From contig NC_088204.1 in the NCBI RefSeq assembly GCF_037126465.1, positions 63,425,807 through 63,489,806 of the forward strand: DNA of 64,000 bases. Direction: 5' to 3'. Of the stretch, positions 33,336-44,017 are shown piece by piece (within the stretch, counting starts at the first letter, position 1; every line of letters begins with the position of its first letter). Position numbers and translations under genes: made by a program. The notes under the pieces were generated by a model, which was not told the origin of the DNA, ran no database searches, and saw nothing but the letters and a program-made list of their open reading frames with translations. The DNA is from Ornithodoros turicata. Taxonomy: Eukaryota > Arthropoda > Arachnida > Ixodida > Argasidae.

Positions 33336-33660
33336 GACCTACAATAAGAAAATGCCATACTGGAGCGTCATCCAAAGATGTCATTTATTCATTTGACTCA
33401 TTTATTTGTCAAGAATGTTTATTTGACATGAATGGTTCCTTGAAAAAGGGTTGGGTATTAGGGATGAAAGACAAGACGTTTACGAGCAAGCGGATTACAC
33501 AGAGATAAATGTTCTTTAGGATAACGGCATTTACAACTGCAGCTTTCTTTGTTCTTCTCTTTCTTTTATTGATCGATTTAATTTTATTTTTATCTTTATT
33601 ATTTCCTTTTTTTTTCATCAACGCTCCACGAGAAATAACAAGAAAAGTCGATCAAGCGAC
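33336..33660. other. Unassigned, T-rich
   Basis: A T-rich stretch at 33540-33620 and no gene. It adjoins the RNase H fragment. Confidence 0.3.
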
Positions 33661-33688
33661 CGCTGCACAATTATTTCCGCCCACGCAA

Positions 33689-34190
33689 TCAGCAACTGTC
33701 TTTTCCGGGGGTGTCACGAGGCGTCGCAGAATGGAACCGCGGTCTCCTCTCAGCAGAACAATACTGGTCCGTTTCCGATACGAGAGTGCTGCTTCTGCGG
33801 CGCTGTCTGCCTGCTCGTTCCCCGACACCACAATGGGCTGGAACCCACTGGAGAACTAGCCTGTGGCCTGCTGCGTAGACAGTGTGGTAAGCCATTAACA
33901 TATCTGTGACTAGGGGTGCGGATGGGCTTCGTATGCCGGAATTTTCAATAGCTTGAAGTGCAGATTTGGAGTCTGGGAAGACGGCCCATTCCAGCGGTGT
34001 GAAATCAGTGATGTGTTGTAGAAAGAAAAGAATGGCATAGAGTTCCACAGCTGTGGAGGAGGTTGGATGTGAAAGGCGTCGGCCGTGCACTACGCCTTCG
34101 GATGGAATGACGAATGCTGAGGCGGACTTGTTGTTTCGGGATGCGCCATCGCTATATGCTGCCGTAAACGTAGAAGACTTCTCGTCTACC
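33689..34190 (-). pseudogene. LINE RNase H domain fragment (I-group)
   Basis: On the minus strand the frame has a SDGASRNN start (first catalytic Asp), STAVELYAI (catalytic Glu), FPDSKSALQA (second Asp) and LQWVPAHCGV (His region). This is the order of RNase H domains found in I-clade LINEs. The end past the GV motif is frameshifted. No RT precedes it within reach, so this is an isolated remnant. The RNase H would remove element RNA during copying. Confidence 0.75.
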
Positions 34191-34407
34191 AGAGCATGAA
34201 AATGGGCTCGGAGGACGGGTGACGGGGACTGTGAGCACGCAAACGTAGGAAGTGCCGAGCCGTTTCACGTTCACGTAGAACCTCAATCGGGAGTTCACCA
34301 GCTTCAGCCAGTACTTGCCGTGTTTCAGCCATTCTTGGAACTCCGAGGCAGCGACGAAGGCTTCAAGCAAACAGCTACCCGGCTTCCCGCCAATGGACAA
34401 CCGACAT

Positions 34408-34421
34408 CCCCCCCCCCCCCC
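34408..34421. repeat. C homopolymer tract
   Basis: An uninterrupted run of about 14 cytosines. A similar run is at 34627-34640. Lengths of such tracts are unreliable in assemblies. Confidence 0.8.
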
Positions 34422-34494
34422 CATGTGTGTTGAGCAGAGTTGATTCAACGCTCGCTTTCCGCATGCCACGAAACACCTCTCGTCAAGATGCTGC

Positions 34495-34918
34495 ATTAAT
34501 CCACCGAATGCGCCCTGATGTGGCCTTTACAGCTCAGTTGCGATACCGCTTGAGACAAGTTGACTCTCCCACCTGCTGCCACTGTGGCGCGCTCTTGAGG
34601 ATCTGAAGCACATTCTTCTTCATTGCCCCCCCCCCCCCCCAACCTTCCCGAACCGCACTCTCCGAGTCTCTTCGTCAGCTGAACTCTCGCCCCTTCTCCC
34701 TATCGAAATTGCTTGGTCCCTGGCCCAATCCAGCCCATCAACGATCTGCGCTGAGAGCTCTTTTGACATTTCTGGACACCATCGGACTTCGATCGTTATT
34801 GTGAAGGGGCTCATTATTTTACTCCCCCACATCCCCACAAGCGATGGGGTTGAGTATCGCCTCTGGCGATGAACCTCCCCACTCTCCAAAGTCAAAATAA
34901 AGTTGTTGTTGTTGTCTT
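34495..34918 (+). mobile_element. LINE 3' end with (GTT)n tail
   Basis: The plus strand encodes a terminal RPDVAFTAQLRYRL stretch followed by a CCHCGALEDLKH zinc-finger-like motif, typical of the extreme C-terminus of I-like LINEs. An untranslated region of about 250 bases follows, with a ctccaaagtcaaaataaag segment and a tail gttgttgttgttg at 34904-34916. TTG-type tails are common in this LINE group. It has opposite orientation to the neighbouring RNase H remnant. Confidence 0.7.
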
Positions 34919-35394
34919 TTCCGGAACCCAAATTCACGTCCGTGAAACAAGGAAAACCAACGACAATGCTCGATTGCTTCGTACGATGATATGCCGTGGT
35001 TGAAAGTCCGACATCACTATTTACCACACAAACTCAACAAATTTCGATGTCTGTCCAAGTCATTTCAGCGAACGAAATCCACATTTTTGTAGGCTTAGGC
35101 TTAGCTAGGCGGACGCAAGGGAACAGGTTAGCTAAAGTTCGGTGCTTGCATTTTCATGTTCAGGTTAGTCTAAGTGGGCTTTGGCAGTTTCCGCGCACAA
35201 ATGGCCAGATAACATTTATTTACAGTAGTTTATTTTTCAGCGGGGATGTCGGTCACATTATTTTGAGATACGCCCAATTTTTCGATACCGGTTCCCTGGA
35301 TTTTCTATCTTTCGGCACTCCTTGCCGGTTGCGCGTTGGATGACCCAAAACCTGTACCCGTCTGTTTTTGAGCCGCGAACAAAGGAAGGGGATA
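34919..35394. other. Unassigned intergenic DNA
   Basis: No gene or clear repeat is recognised here. Confidence 0.3.
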
Positions 35395-36780
35395 CGGACC
35401 TTTCGGTACAGGAGCTTTCGGTACGGACATTTCGGTACACGGACCTCTCGGTACACGGACATTTCGGTACACGGCCATACCGCTGGAATATGGTCTTCGG
35501 CTTATTGGTTATGACAACGTGTTTTGTTCTCAATACAGATTTTTTATTAAAAATGTATGAGCTATGGCCGTCCTGCTTTCACTTCTAACATCTCTGGGAC
35601 GGCAGATATTATTTGCCGGCTATTGTCACCCAAACGGCATATCTGGGACTCTTATAGATTTCTAATAAAAAATCTGTATAAAAAAGACACCCTGTATAAG
35701 GAAGGGCATTACAAGGTTTTGCACGTACGGAAACATCAGTTCGTTGTTCCTTTGCGTTGTTCACTGTAAATTAAAATTACCATGACCATTCTTTCTTTCT
35801 TTTTACTTTTTTTAACGGCTTTCAACGAAAATACGCTTCCTGAAAAGTCCGGCATTTCCTTTTTTACGAACATAACATTTTTGACGACCTACATTAACAA
35901 CGGGCATCTGGGATGTCTTCTGTGAAAGAGAGTAGGACAAAATAAGCCAGATAAAAATGCCCGCCTGCTATACCGGGGGCACTTTTTTCCGGGAACGTTT
36001 TCTCCGGGGTCATTCTTTCCTATGCCCTTCTGGTTGCCACCCGTAAGGCACTGCAGAAAGGCTACTTTGCGATCATTGCAGCATGCCGATACAGGCAATT
36101 TTAGGGGAACATCTACACTCCCGTCACCACATTTACTACCATTCTTGAGCCCTTATGTGTCCTGCAGAGGGAAACCCATCAAAAGGTCAAAACACGAAAG
36201 GCCAAAAGATTAAAATGGCCAACAGACGAAGGGCCGAAAAATCAAAACACCGACCTATCTGAAGGCCGAAGAGACATTGTTCAATTTTTTCGCACAAGAT
36301 TTCAACATAATGTCCGTCCAAGCGCGTGTAAACTGTAAACACTCTTTTTGAACTAACCATATAAAGAAAATCTAACCTAACCTTAGCCTTGAATTTTGAC
36401 TTCCGGTTTGTTCGGGGATTCGATTTTTCGGCCTTATGGCTGCCACTCCCTGCAGAGGCAATGCCTGGAAATTATACTTTTCGCGGCGACCATCTAGAGA
36501 CATGTATCGTGCATGGGATGGTTTCCCTTGGATGACATACTGAAACAACGCATTGCATGATTAATGCATAGTCTAGGTACTCGCAATTTTAGGTACTCGA
36601 AAAAAAAGAAAAGAAACAGTCACCGTTTTATGACTAAGAAGCCGAAGACCACCTTCCAGCGGTGTGGCCGTGTACCGAAAGGTCCATGTACCGAAATGTC
36701 CGTGTACCGAAATGTCCGTACCGAAAGGTCCTGTACCGAAATGTCCTGTACCGAAACGTCCTAGACCCCAAAGGGAGGCC
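35395..36780. repeat. Element with inverted minisatellite ends
   Basis: At 35397-35490 the unit tttcggtac(a)cgga recurs at least five times. At 36670-36770 its inverse (tgtaccgaaatgtcc) recurs at least six times. Just inside each array lie the complements cttcggcttattggttatga (35498-35517) and a tatgactaagaagccgaaga-like sequence (36629-36650). The pair thus forms long inverted ends around about 1.1 kb without a transposase. It resembles a fold-back element with tandemly repeated arms. Confidence 0.75.
36170..36260. repeat. Degenerate ggccgaaa minisatellite, block 1
   Basis: Repeated aaaggccaaaag/gggccgaaaaatcaaaac units occur here and again at 37262-37330. They are short and degenerate and have no coding sense. 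Confidence 0.55.
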
Positions 36781-37026
36781 TTCTGACCAAGATAAGGAAA
36801 AGCTCGGCGTCACTGGGGATTCTCCGCTGAACTAATGACTCTACGCTGAACGAAAGGTCTGGTGTAACGTGAAGTACCCAGTGAAAACCAGGGAGTGTCT
36901 AAAAATATAGTACTGCAGTTTCCGTGTAATAATCAGCGCATTATGAGACGGAATTTGTACTCCGAGACCTCCTCGCGCGTCAAGTTCCTTTCATTTTGAT
37001 GAAAGATGAAAGTCACTGAAAAGGTT

Positions 37027-37099
37027 AGCCAGCTGTAGGGATCGAACCCACATCTTCTGGATTGCCGGTCCAGGGCTCTACCAATTGAGCTAAGCTAAC
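37027..37099 (-). tRNA. tRNA-like sequence, probable SINE head (anticodon-position GGC)
   Basis: The minus strand folds as a 73-base cloverleaf. A seven-pair acceptor stem (two G-T pairs), a D arm with TTAGCTCAATTGG (A box), a CTGGA/TCCAG anticodon stem and a GTGGG/CCTAC T stem with GGTTCGATC (B box) are all present. Loop position 33 is C instead of the universal U. A GGC anticodon is not normally used in eukaryotes. The downstream sequence (ctttcatctttcatc) looks like a SINE body. I therefore favour a retroposon head over a working tRNA. Confidence 0.45.
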
Positions 37100-37261
37100 A
37101 CGCCTCTCCAGCGACTTTCGGGGTGCGTCATCTGAAGACGGAGTTCTGAAAGACGGAGTTCAAGGTCTTTTAGGAGCTTCCTTCTTCTCATTTTTTCTTT
37201 TTTTGAATAGCGATTGCTAAATGCAATGCATTTATTTAGGCTGATTGAGTGTAAGTATTGA

Positions 37262-37335
37262 GCCTATCAAAAGGCCGAAAATCATAACGCCGAACTGTCA
37301 GAAGGCTGAAAATGGAAAGGCCAAAGAGACACCGG
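37262..37335. repeat. Degenerate ggccgaaa minisatellite, block 2
   Basis: The sequence atcaaaaggccgaaaatcataacgcc and following units match those at 36170-36260 in kind. Confidence 0.5.
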
Positions 37336-37719
37336 GTGACCACTCCAGTGAATGACCACTGAATGGGATAGTGTAGATTACGAAAAAGTTTTGTGGCTAT
37401 TGTATTAGAAATCAAATAACTGAAATGCATAGAATTTTGTGCTCGCAAATAGACTAGCCAGCGAGGATGAAAAACAATAATCAACAACATGTTTACTACG
37501 AAAAGAAAGTGGGTTGTGGGTAAAGTGCGGATAATTCTGCACTAAAAGCCCCTGAAATATAGGTGCAAGTAAGAACTGGAATCTATAGCCGATGAAGCCG
37601 ACCGAGTTTTATCGTTCGCTTTGCGGATTTGTTAAAATTGGGGGACACAGGGTTCTTTTCTTTGCCTTTTTTTCGTGTGTTAATGAAAAATTAAATCTAA
37701 ATTCCATTCAACGAACAAC
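37336..37719. other. Unassigned intergenic DNA
   Basis: No gene is supported. The direct repeat ccactgaatg/cagtgaatgacc lies near 37345-37365. Confidence 0.3.
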
Positions 37720-37965
37720 ATAAAATGGATAGAGTTCACTGTATTAGTTCGCTAGCGATATCGTTCGCTGGATGCTAGTATTTCTCCACTGTCGGTCAGA
37801 CACAGGTGTTACAGTTGTCCTTACATCTTTTTCTGGGCCGATGTTTATGAGGTTATAAAAGCTCTACACCCACTAATTCAGTTGTTTCATTGCGCTTACA
37901 ATTCCACTTCTGCTGGAAATACGCTTCATCAACATAGAAAGTATTAGAGAACAACTACATCATCC
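37720..37965. repeat. Dispersed repeat pair R2, copy 2
   Basis: This matches 33080-33335 in order and orientation. See that entry. Confidence 0.65.
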
Positions 37966-38244
37966 TTGTCCCGGTTGAGTTGGGAACTACGTCCGACGAT
38001 CCGACGATACCCACGTTCAGCGAGCGTGAAGTCAGAGCCTCAGGATAGTAGGCATATGCGTTTCATTTCATTGGTACGAATACAGAAGACAATGTGCCCA
38101 TTGCGCTCAGTATTCTGTAGTACTCCCTTTTATAAAAGAACGCGACTACCATTTTTCCAACATATCTGCGGTCAAATGACGCATTCCAGACGTGCGCAAA
38201 TTATGAAGGCATTGACGATATGGCTCCAGCGACACAACTACAGG

Positions 38245-39110
38245 CTGTGTGCACTTTAAAGGGCTGGTGTGCACGTATTTAGCAATTTCGTCTATGTCGC
38301 GCTGGGAACACAGCAAAACGTCCTGAGCTGAGTGAATTACTTGGTGATATGACTCCAGCGACCCAACTACCGGCTGTGTGCACTTTAAAGGGCTGGTGTG
38401 CACGTATTTAGCAATTTAGTCTACGTCGCGCGGCGAACACAGCAAAGCGTCCTGAGCTGACTGATTACTTGCTGATATGGTTCAGGCGACCGAAGTACCG
38501 GCTGTGTGCACTCTAAAGGGCTGGTGTGCACGTTTTTACCAATTTCGTGTATGACGCTCTGGGAACACCGCAAAGGGTCCTGATCTGACTATTACTTGGT
38601 GATATGGCTCCAGCGACCCAACTACCGGCTGTGTGCACTTTAAAGGGCTGGTGTGCACGTATTTAGCAATTTCGTCTACGTCGCGCTGCGAACACAGCAA
38701 AGCGTCCTGAGCTGACTGATTACTTGGTGAAATGGTTCCAGCGACCCAACTACCGGCAGGGTGCACTTTGCTACCGGCAGGGTGCACATTGAAGGGCAGG
38801 TGTGCCCGTTTTTAGCAATTTCGTCTACGTCGCGATGGGAACACAACAAAGTCTCCTGAGCTGACTGATTACTTCGTGATATGGTTCCAGCGACCCAACT
38901 AGCGGCAGGGTGTAATACCGGCACGAAGTAATCAGTCAGCTCAAGAGGCTTTGTTGTGTTCCCAGCGCGACGTAGACGAAATTGCTAAAAACCGGCACAC
39001 TTACCCTTTAAAGTGCACCCTGCGGGTAGTAGTGCCACTGGAACCATATCACCAAGTAATCAGTCAGATCAGGACGCTTTGCTGTGTTCGCAGCGCAAGA
39101 TAGACGAAAT
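38245..39110. repeat. 128-bp satellite with internal inversion
   Basis: The landmark gggctgg recurs at 38261, 38390, 38518 and 38645, giving periods of 127-129. A fifth unit near 38793 carries a 20-base internal duplication. Near 38915 the orientation flips: 38920-39110 contains inverted units (tttaaagtgcaccctgc at 39007). The same unit occurs in the other orientation at 40590-40900. Open frames across it shift from unit to unit because 128 is not a multiple of three, so it is not coding. Confidence 0.88.
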
Positions 39111-40584
39111 AGACGATTTTAAAAAGATGCGCGCGCCACCAAGCGCGTGGCGCAAGGCAGCATGGGAACTTTGAGGGACACTGCTCCGTCGTCTGCTTCG
39201 GATATGGTTTATATCGGCTGACGCTGATGCTGCGCACACCGGGAATGTTGTTGTTGTTCTTCTATACACTCTAAAATCTGTACCTGCTACGTACCCGACG
39301 AAATAAGGGGTTCGTAAGAAACAGAGGGTTCATAGACGGTGCGCCTTCGAGAATCGTCTCATTCATGAGGTTCGGGCTGCAGCGTGTATAGTTTTAAGCG
39401 GTACATAGCAGGTTCGTGAAGTCTCTGACAGCTTGAACCGCATAACAGCGCCGTGAACCACCTGTGAACCTCCTGCTCTCGGCCACGAAAACGAAAGAAA
39501 GAACAAGCCGATATGTGTACCTCTCGTCAACGGAAGACAATCTTTTGCTTTAGGACGCTGTTGGCAATGTTCCAGACAGCCGCTTGCTTGCGTCCGTGTT
39601 TTGTCATGTCGTCGTGCCGGCGCGGTCTGAATGGTATTGTTATACGCGTTTCATATTTCCAGACTGCAATGCGCTTATGTGAAATGGCACCGGTATGTAC
39701 CTGGACATATTGTTATTTGCTACTTACTACACCCTCACCATTGAATTTTTTTGTCGCGGGGATCAAGGGAAACGATGTAGCCCTCGTTGATTTCCAGACT
39801 GCAATGTGCTTGTGAAGACATGCGTTGGTATGTAGCTGCATCTTTTTTACTCGTTGCTCGCTACACGGTCACCAGTCATATTCTTTATCGCAGAGATAAA
39901 TGGAACTGATGCGGTTTTCGTTGAGTACAAGTACCACTGTTTAGGGTTGGTGTTAGGCAACAACTGTTTTGATACGTCGATAAAACTTCAGGTTATGGTA
40001 TCTGGCATCAGGAGGAGCTTGGGAAACGGAATGCAGATAACAGGTGAGCGTGGAAGTCTCTCTAAGAGGCGAATTTGTTGATCGCACTTGTTTGTCCCTC
40101 CCATATAGATACTTAACGGTCTCTCCGTCGTTCGTCCTGCTAGGTTAAAGATAGAGGTCATTCATTAGCCCGTTACTCGAGCTTTGTGTCATGTACGCAA
40201 ATAGATGTGAACGCTGCCTCATTGCTTGCTTTGAAAGAAATAAACGGTTTGAAATGATTCGTTTGCTTTGTCTTTGTGTCTATGGCGCCGAGGCGCCGAC
40301 GGTTTAAAATTCAACGAGAGAGGAGGGAAAGGGTAACTTCTGGAAGACCTCTAAAATGAGAGGGTGATCTGTACCTTTTGATCTTAGCGGGTTTGTGGTA
40401 CCCTCTAAATCAGGGGTTACATTATTGCAATTTTTTACCCTTTGAATAAGCGGTAGGCAGACGGTACCAGATTTAGAGTGTACCTCCGGCACTGGCCGTA
40501 TCGTAATGCTTGAAGGCGCTCTGAGTTCCCATGAGCCCTTGCGTACCACAGGTGGCGCTTGCTTTTCTAAAATGGTCTATTGGT
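39111..40584. other. Unassigned intergenic DNA between satellite blocks
   Basis: No gene is supported. A short (GTT)n tail-like motif lies at 39249-39259. Imperfect duplicated gatttccagactgcaatg segments lie near 39653 and 39789. Confidence 0.3.
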
Positions 40585-40905
40585 AAAAACGTGAACACCA
40601 GCCCTTTAAAGTGCACCCTGCAAGTAGTTGGGTCCCTGCAACCGTATCACCAAGTAAACAGTCAGCTCAGGGCGCTTTGCTGCGTTCCCAACGCGACTTA
40701 TACGAAGTTGTTAAAAACGGGAACACCAGCCCTTTAAAGTGCGCCCTGCCGGTAGATGGGTCACTGGAACCATATGACCCACTAGTCCGTCAGCTCAGGA
40801 CGCTTGGCTGTGTTCCCAACGCGACTTATACGAAATTGCTAAAAATGGGCACACCAGCCCTTTAAAGTGCACGCTGCGTGTAGTTGGGTCGCTGGAACCA
40901 TATCT
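40585..40905. repeat. 128-bp satellite, second block (opposite orientation)
   Basis: The landmark gccctttaaagtgc starts at 40601, 40729 and 40857, an exact 128-base period. Units contain gttgggtc, ccatatcacc and gttcccaacgcgactta blocks matching the inverse of 38245-38915. Confidence 0.88.
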
Positions 40906-41248
40906 CCTTTCCATATCTGGAACCTTTCGTCCACGTCGCTGTCTGAGATTTGTCAGTCAATCGTAGCCATTGCAGGATCTTCCCAACGTTATGCCCCCTC
41001 CCCCGTACCAGCTCGCGTGGCAGTGGTTTATCCAGAAGCCCAAGCACGGAGGGGTGTTGAAAAAAATGGAGGGGGGAGTCATTATTATAGTTACGTCATT
41101 AGAGCTTAACATATCATTACCGATATGAGTCAAGCTGAAATCGCAAGGGCACCCCCTGTATGGGGTACACAGGTGAAAAAGTTAGGGGAGTGTCACTGAA
41201 CATTTGGGGGGTGTTAGGGGGTGTAGGGGGGTCTGGATAAATCATTGT
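40906..41248. other. Unassigned, G-rich toward the end
   Basis: 41150-41240 contains gggggtgttagggggtgtagggggg, a G-rich run directly before the SINE. No gene. Confidence 0.3.
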
Positions 41249-41503
41249 CGCGTGGCTCCAGTGGTTAGCGTGCCGGCCATGTCGCGTTGAGACTGGGAGG
41301 CACCCGTGCTCGAATCTTGGTGCCGGTCGTGCCCTCTGGGCTTTTTCCCGGGTTTTCTTCAGACAGCTTTCGGACATATGTCGGAACAGTTCCCTTCGAA
41401 GTCGGCCCAGGACGCACATTCATCAGGACGTCAGTCGTGACGTTGCCCACATCTGTGAGGCCGACAACGGCGAGCGCTTTCACCAGCACCACGACCCCTC
41501 CCC
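41249..41503 (+). repeat. tRNA-derived SINE, full length (Ruka-like)
   Basis: An A-box-like gtggctccagtggttagcg and a degraded B-box (gctcgaatctt) are followed by the gtcggcccaggacgcac core and a ccagcaccacgacccc tail. It aligns end to end with 18388-18641. The degraded B box suggests it is older than that copy. Confidence 0.82.
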
Positions 41504-42150
41504 TTTTCGGTGTATAGTTACTTGTTAGTTTTCCTCCGTGGCATAATTCACTCTCTCATTACTTTTTCACTTTCGGACATCAAGCCTGACCTTCCTGTAT
41601 TTTTTTTTTATTTCGGAGGATGCGTTTTGAGTGACGTTCTGCGTGACACCTCCGGAGAGCGAATGTTTATTCCGTGCGTTCAAAGAATATATGCCTTCCA
41701 CGTTCCTTTAATACATCTTACATCGACTGCACGCGACACGGTTGTCTCCAGTTAGCGACCCGCTGTTTATCCCATCCTAAATCTCTAGGGGTTGAGAGAC
41801 CATTCGTTTTGTTCAATAAACACGTACTGCATGAGGCCTACCTTTAACTACAATAGGGACACAGGATTTCGGAGAGCAACCTACAAAGCGCGGAGTGCGG
41901 ACGATTTCAGAGAACCGAGTCGCGAGCAGCACGCTACTCTACTGTAATTACTTTCATTTTCAAGTATTTGCACTGCGTTTTAATCATGTTCCCTGCAGTA
42001 GTAAGCATTAGAAATGCTTCACATGTGTACTATACATAATTGGAATGTGTCGGCGAAGTTAATTCCGAGACCAACCATTGTGGCATCGCTCACGATCGAT
42101 CGTATTCGGGAGAATTACCATTTCCACTGCCACAGGGTCGCCGAGGTTAA
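41504..42150. other. Unassigned DNA downstream of the probable terminal exon
   Basis: No gene or repeat is recognised. It lies between the SINE and the polyadenylation signal of the minus-strand exon. Confidence 0.3.
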
Positions 42151-42156
42151 CACATT

Positions 42157-42162
42157 TTTATT
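42157..42162 (-). promoter_or_regulatory. Polyadenylation signal
   Basis: A minus-strand AATAAA lies about 90 bases past the stop codon of the 42251-43597 reading frame. It supports that frame as a terminal exon. Confidence 0.55.
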
Positions 42163-42250
42163 ATTTCGTTATTGATTATGGCACGCTTACTGGTGCATAA
42201 AACGCACGCTAGTTAACGACACAAGCTCGTTCGAAGCTGTCTGAGCTAGC

Positions 42251-43597
42251 TTATGCAGATGATTCTCCCTTAGCATCATGTGCATACCATTTCCAACTAG
42301 GCTCGAACAAGCTGTCTTCGTCATTATAGCTTGCGGCAAAATCGACTTGCCTGGTATTATCATCAATACATCTGCTGACCTTCGCCTTTGCTGCTTCAGC
42401 ATCTTGCAAGAGAAACATAACTGCCCTGTCCGTCTCGCTAACGGTTTCCAAACTGTCGTTCCTTCCGGGAGATCCATGGGCGGACATGTTTGGTGTGTGC
42501 AAAATAGCATAGTCATGTGTTACAGCTTCTGTGCGTAGATTGCCCACCCATTCGGATATGAGCCCTGTGCCACACAAAGCTCCACAGTCGCCTGTCATGC
42601 CCAGAGCGCCCTGGTTACTCGACCAATCGCCGCCAGTTTTCGGAGTGCTTGAAAAGGCATAACCGCCGCCTATGTCCTCCGCTATTTGACTGTTACACCA
42701 GTCGCTTGAGAACGCAGGCGAAGTACTCAGTACTTCGCCTGCTGAATATTCGCAGAGCTGGATATGCTGTGGCATATTGCTGGTCGTTTCGTGCACCGTA
42801 CGGTTTATAATGAACTTGAGATCTTCGTCCGTAATGCCAAGCAATGCTTCTATGCTACTGGGTCTTCTGTCGACATTAACAGGCGAGCCCAGGCGATCGT
42901 TTTGTACGCGTCTATTTGTTCCGCTTGGAGAACGATCACCTAAACAAATATCGGCGACGTCGAAATAACCGGGGTTTTCCAGCGGTGACCTTGCTAGCCT
43001 TGTGTAGAAGTCATCTATCGTTGGAAAATCAACCGGTGTTGTAGATTTGCTTAAAGCCACTGGTGTATTTGCAGTAACGATGCTGCGAGAATGGTGAGAA
43101 GGTGAAACCATGCTCAACTTTTCTGGCGCAGGGTTGACGTTACTAGCCGTACATCCGCCAGGGTGAGCAGCGGCTGTGTCAACAACTGTGTCCGCAGCGC
43201 GACCAACACAAGAACCTTCCTCTCTTTCACTTAAACTCAGGCATTCATAGCCTTCTACCACATAGTCTCCAGAAGCTTTGGATGGTCGTTCAGATCCTGC
43301 TGTACTTCTAGCAGACGGTGCCCTAGAAACATCGACGAGATTCCTCCGTTTTTCTGGCACTTCGTTGTCTTGACCATTCAGGACGGTATCGTCGGCAGGA
43401 CGTCTGCTGGTGGGAGCTGCCCTAGCACCTGCATCGTCCGGACTGTCGACGTTTTCCTCTTCAAGATTGTACAGTATGTCTTGGAAGATGTTATTCAACG
43501 GAGATTTTGGCAGCGATATATCTACAGGTGAAACGGAATAGCACCGTCTTGTATGGCGTAGACTGCAAACAGCAAGAGTAGGTCCGCTTATATCGAG
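42251..43597 (-). CDS. Probable terminal exon of an unrecognised host gene
   Basis: The minus strand is open from a stop at 43633 to TAA at 42251, and no ATG lies near the 5' side. A TTTTTCGCAG acceptor at 43607-43598 would start the exon in phase 0 and give 448 residues; a second acceptor (TTTGCAG) ends at 43563. The protein is hydrophilic and Ser/Asp/Glu-rich, with a basic PEKRRN patch and a RRPSSIEALLGI motif. It also has an ITDEDLKFII segment and scattered Cys/Trp in the last third. It reads as a disordered regulatory or scaffold-like protein, but no family is recognised. No transposon motif is present. This is the longest non-transposon frame in the window. Confidence 0.5.
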   Translation of the reverse strand, partial: LDISGPTLAVCSLRHTRRCYSVSPVDISLPKSPLNNIFQDILYNLEEENVDSPDDAGARAAPTSRRPADDTVLNGQDNEVPEKRRNLVDVSRAPSARSTAGSERPSKASGDYVVEGYECLSLSEREEGSCVGRAADTVVDTAAAHPGGCTASNVNPAPEKLSMVSPSHHSRSIVTANTPVALSKSTTPVDFPTIDDFYTRLARSPLENPGYFDVADICLGDRSPSGTNRRVQNDRLGSPVNVDRRPSSIEALLGITDEDLKFIINRTVHETTSNMPQHIQLCEYSAGEVLSTSPAFSSDWCNSQIAEDIGGGYAFSSTPKTGGDWSSNQGALGMTGDCGALCGTGLISEWVGNLRTEAVTHDYAILHTPNMSAHGSPGRNDSLETVSETDRAVMFLLQDAEAAKAKVSRCIDDNTRQVDFAASYNDEDSLFEPSWKWYAHDAKGESSA

Positions 43598-43766
43598 CTG
43601 CGAAAAATGGCTAACTTCCAGATAGTAATTTCAATCAGTAGCGATAACTGTACCATATCGATAGATCTGCATTCTTTCGACATTGTGCCGCCACAACCTA
43701 CTACATTATAGTGACCATGTGATATAATCGGCAAACCCAATGGGGAGCCGTCCGCACGATCCGCTA
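43598..43766. other. Presumed intron or flank
   Basis: A short interval between the probable exon and the first MITE of the cluster. Nothing else is seen. Confidence 0.3.
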
Positions 43767-44017
43767 CACTCTTATAAATGAACTTCACCGCATAGCACGC
43801 TCGTAGCCAACCATCATCTGGAATGATATCGTTATCTGCCCTGATTTGCTGAAAACGGGGGGCGTATGTGCCATTTTTGTGACAATTATGAACAGCATAA
43901 GTGTCACAAAAAAGGCGTACGCCTACTCGTTTGAGCAAATCAGGGCACATAGTGATATCATTCGAGTTGATGGCTGGTTAGGAGCGTGCTATGCGGTGAA
44001 GTTCATTTTTAAGAGTG
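43767..44017. mobile_element. Hairpin MITE, canonical (TA flanks)
   Basis: Ends CACTCTTATAAATGAAC and GTTCATTTTTAAGAGTG with TA at 43765-43766 and 44018-44019. The loop has gtgacaattatgaacagcataagtgtcac, itself a small hairpin. Confidence 0.88.

Noticed and set aside
37027..37099. Functional tRNA gene
   Set aside because: U33 is replaced by C, the anticodon GGC is atypical, and the flanks look like a SINE body. It is kept as tRNA-like only.
38146..38924. Open frames with a repeated HTSPLKCTQPVVGS segment
   Set aside because: The repeat unit is 128 bases, so the frame changes with each unit. The openness reflects unit composition, not a repeat protein.
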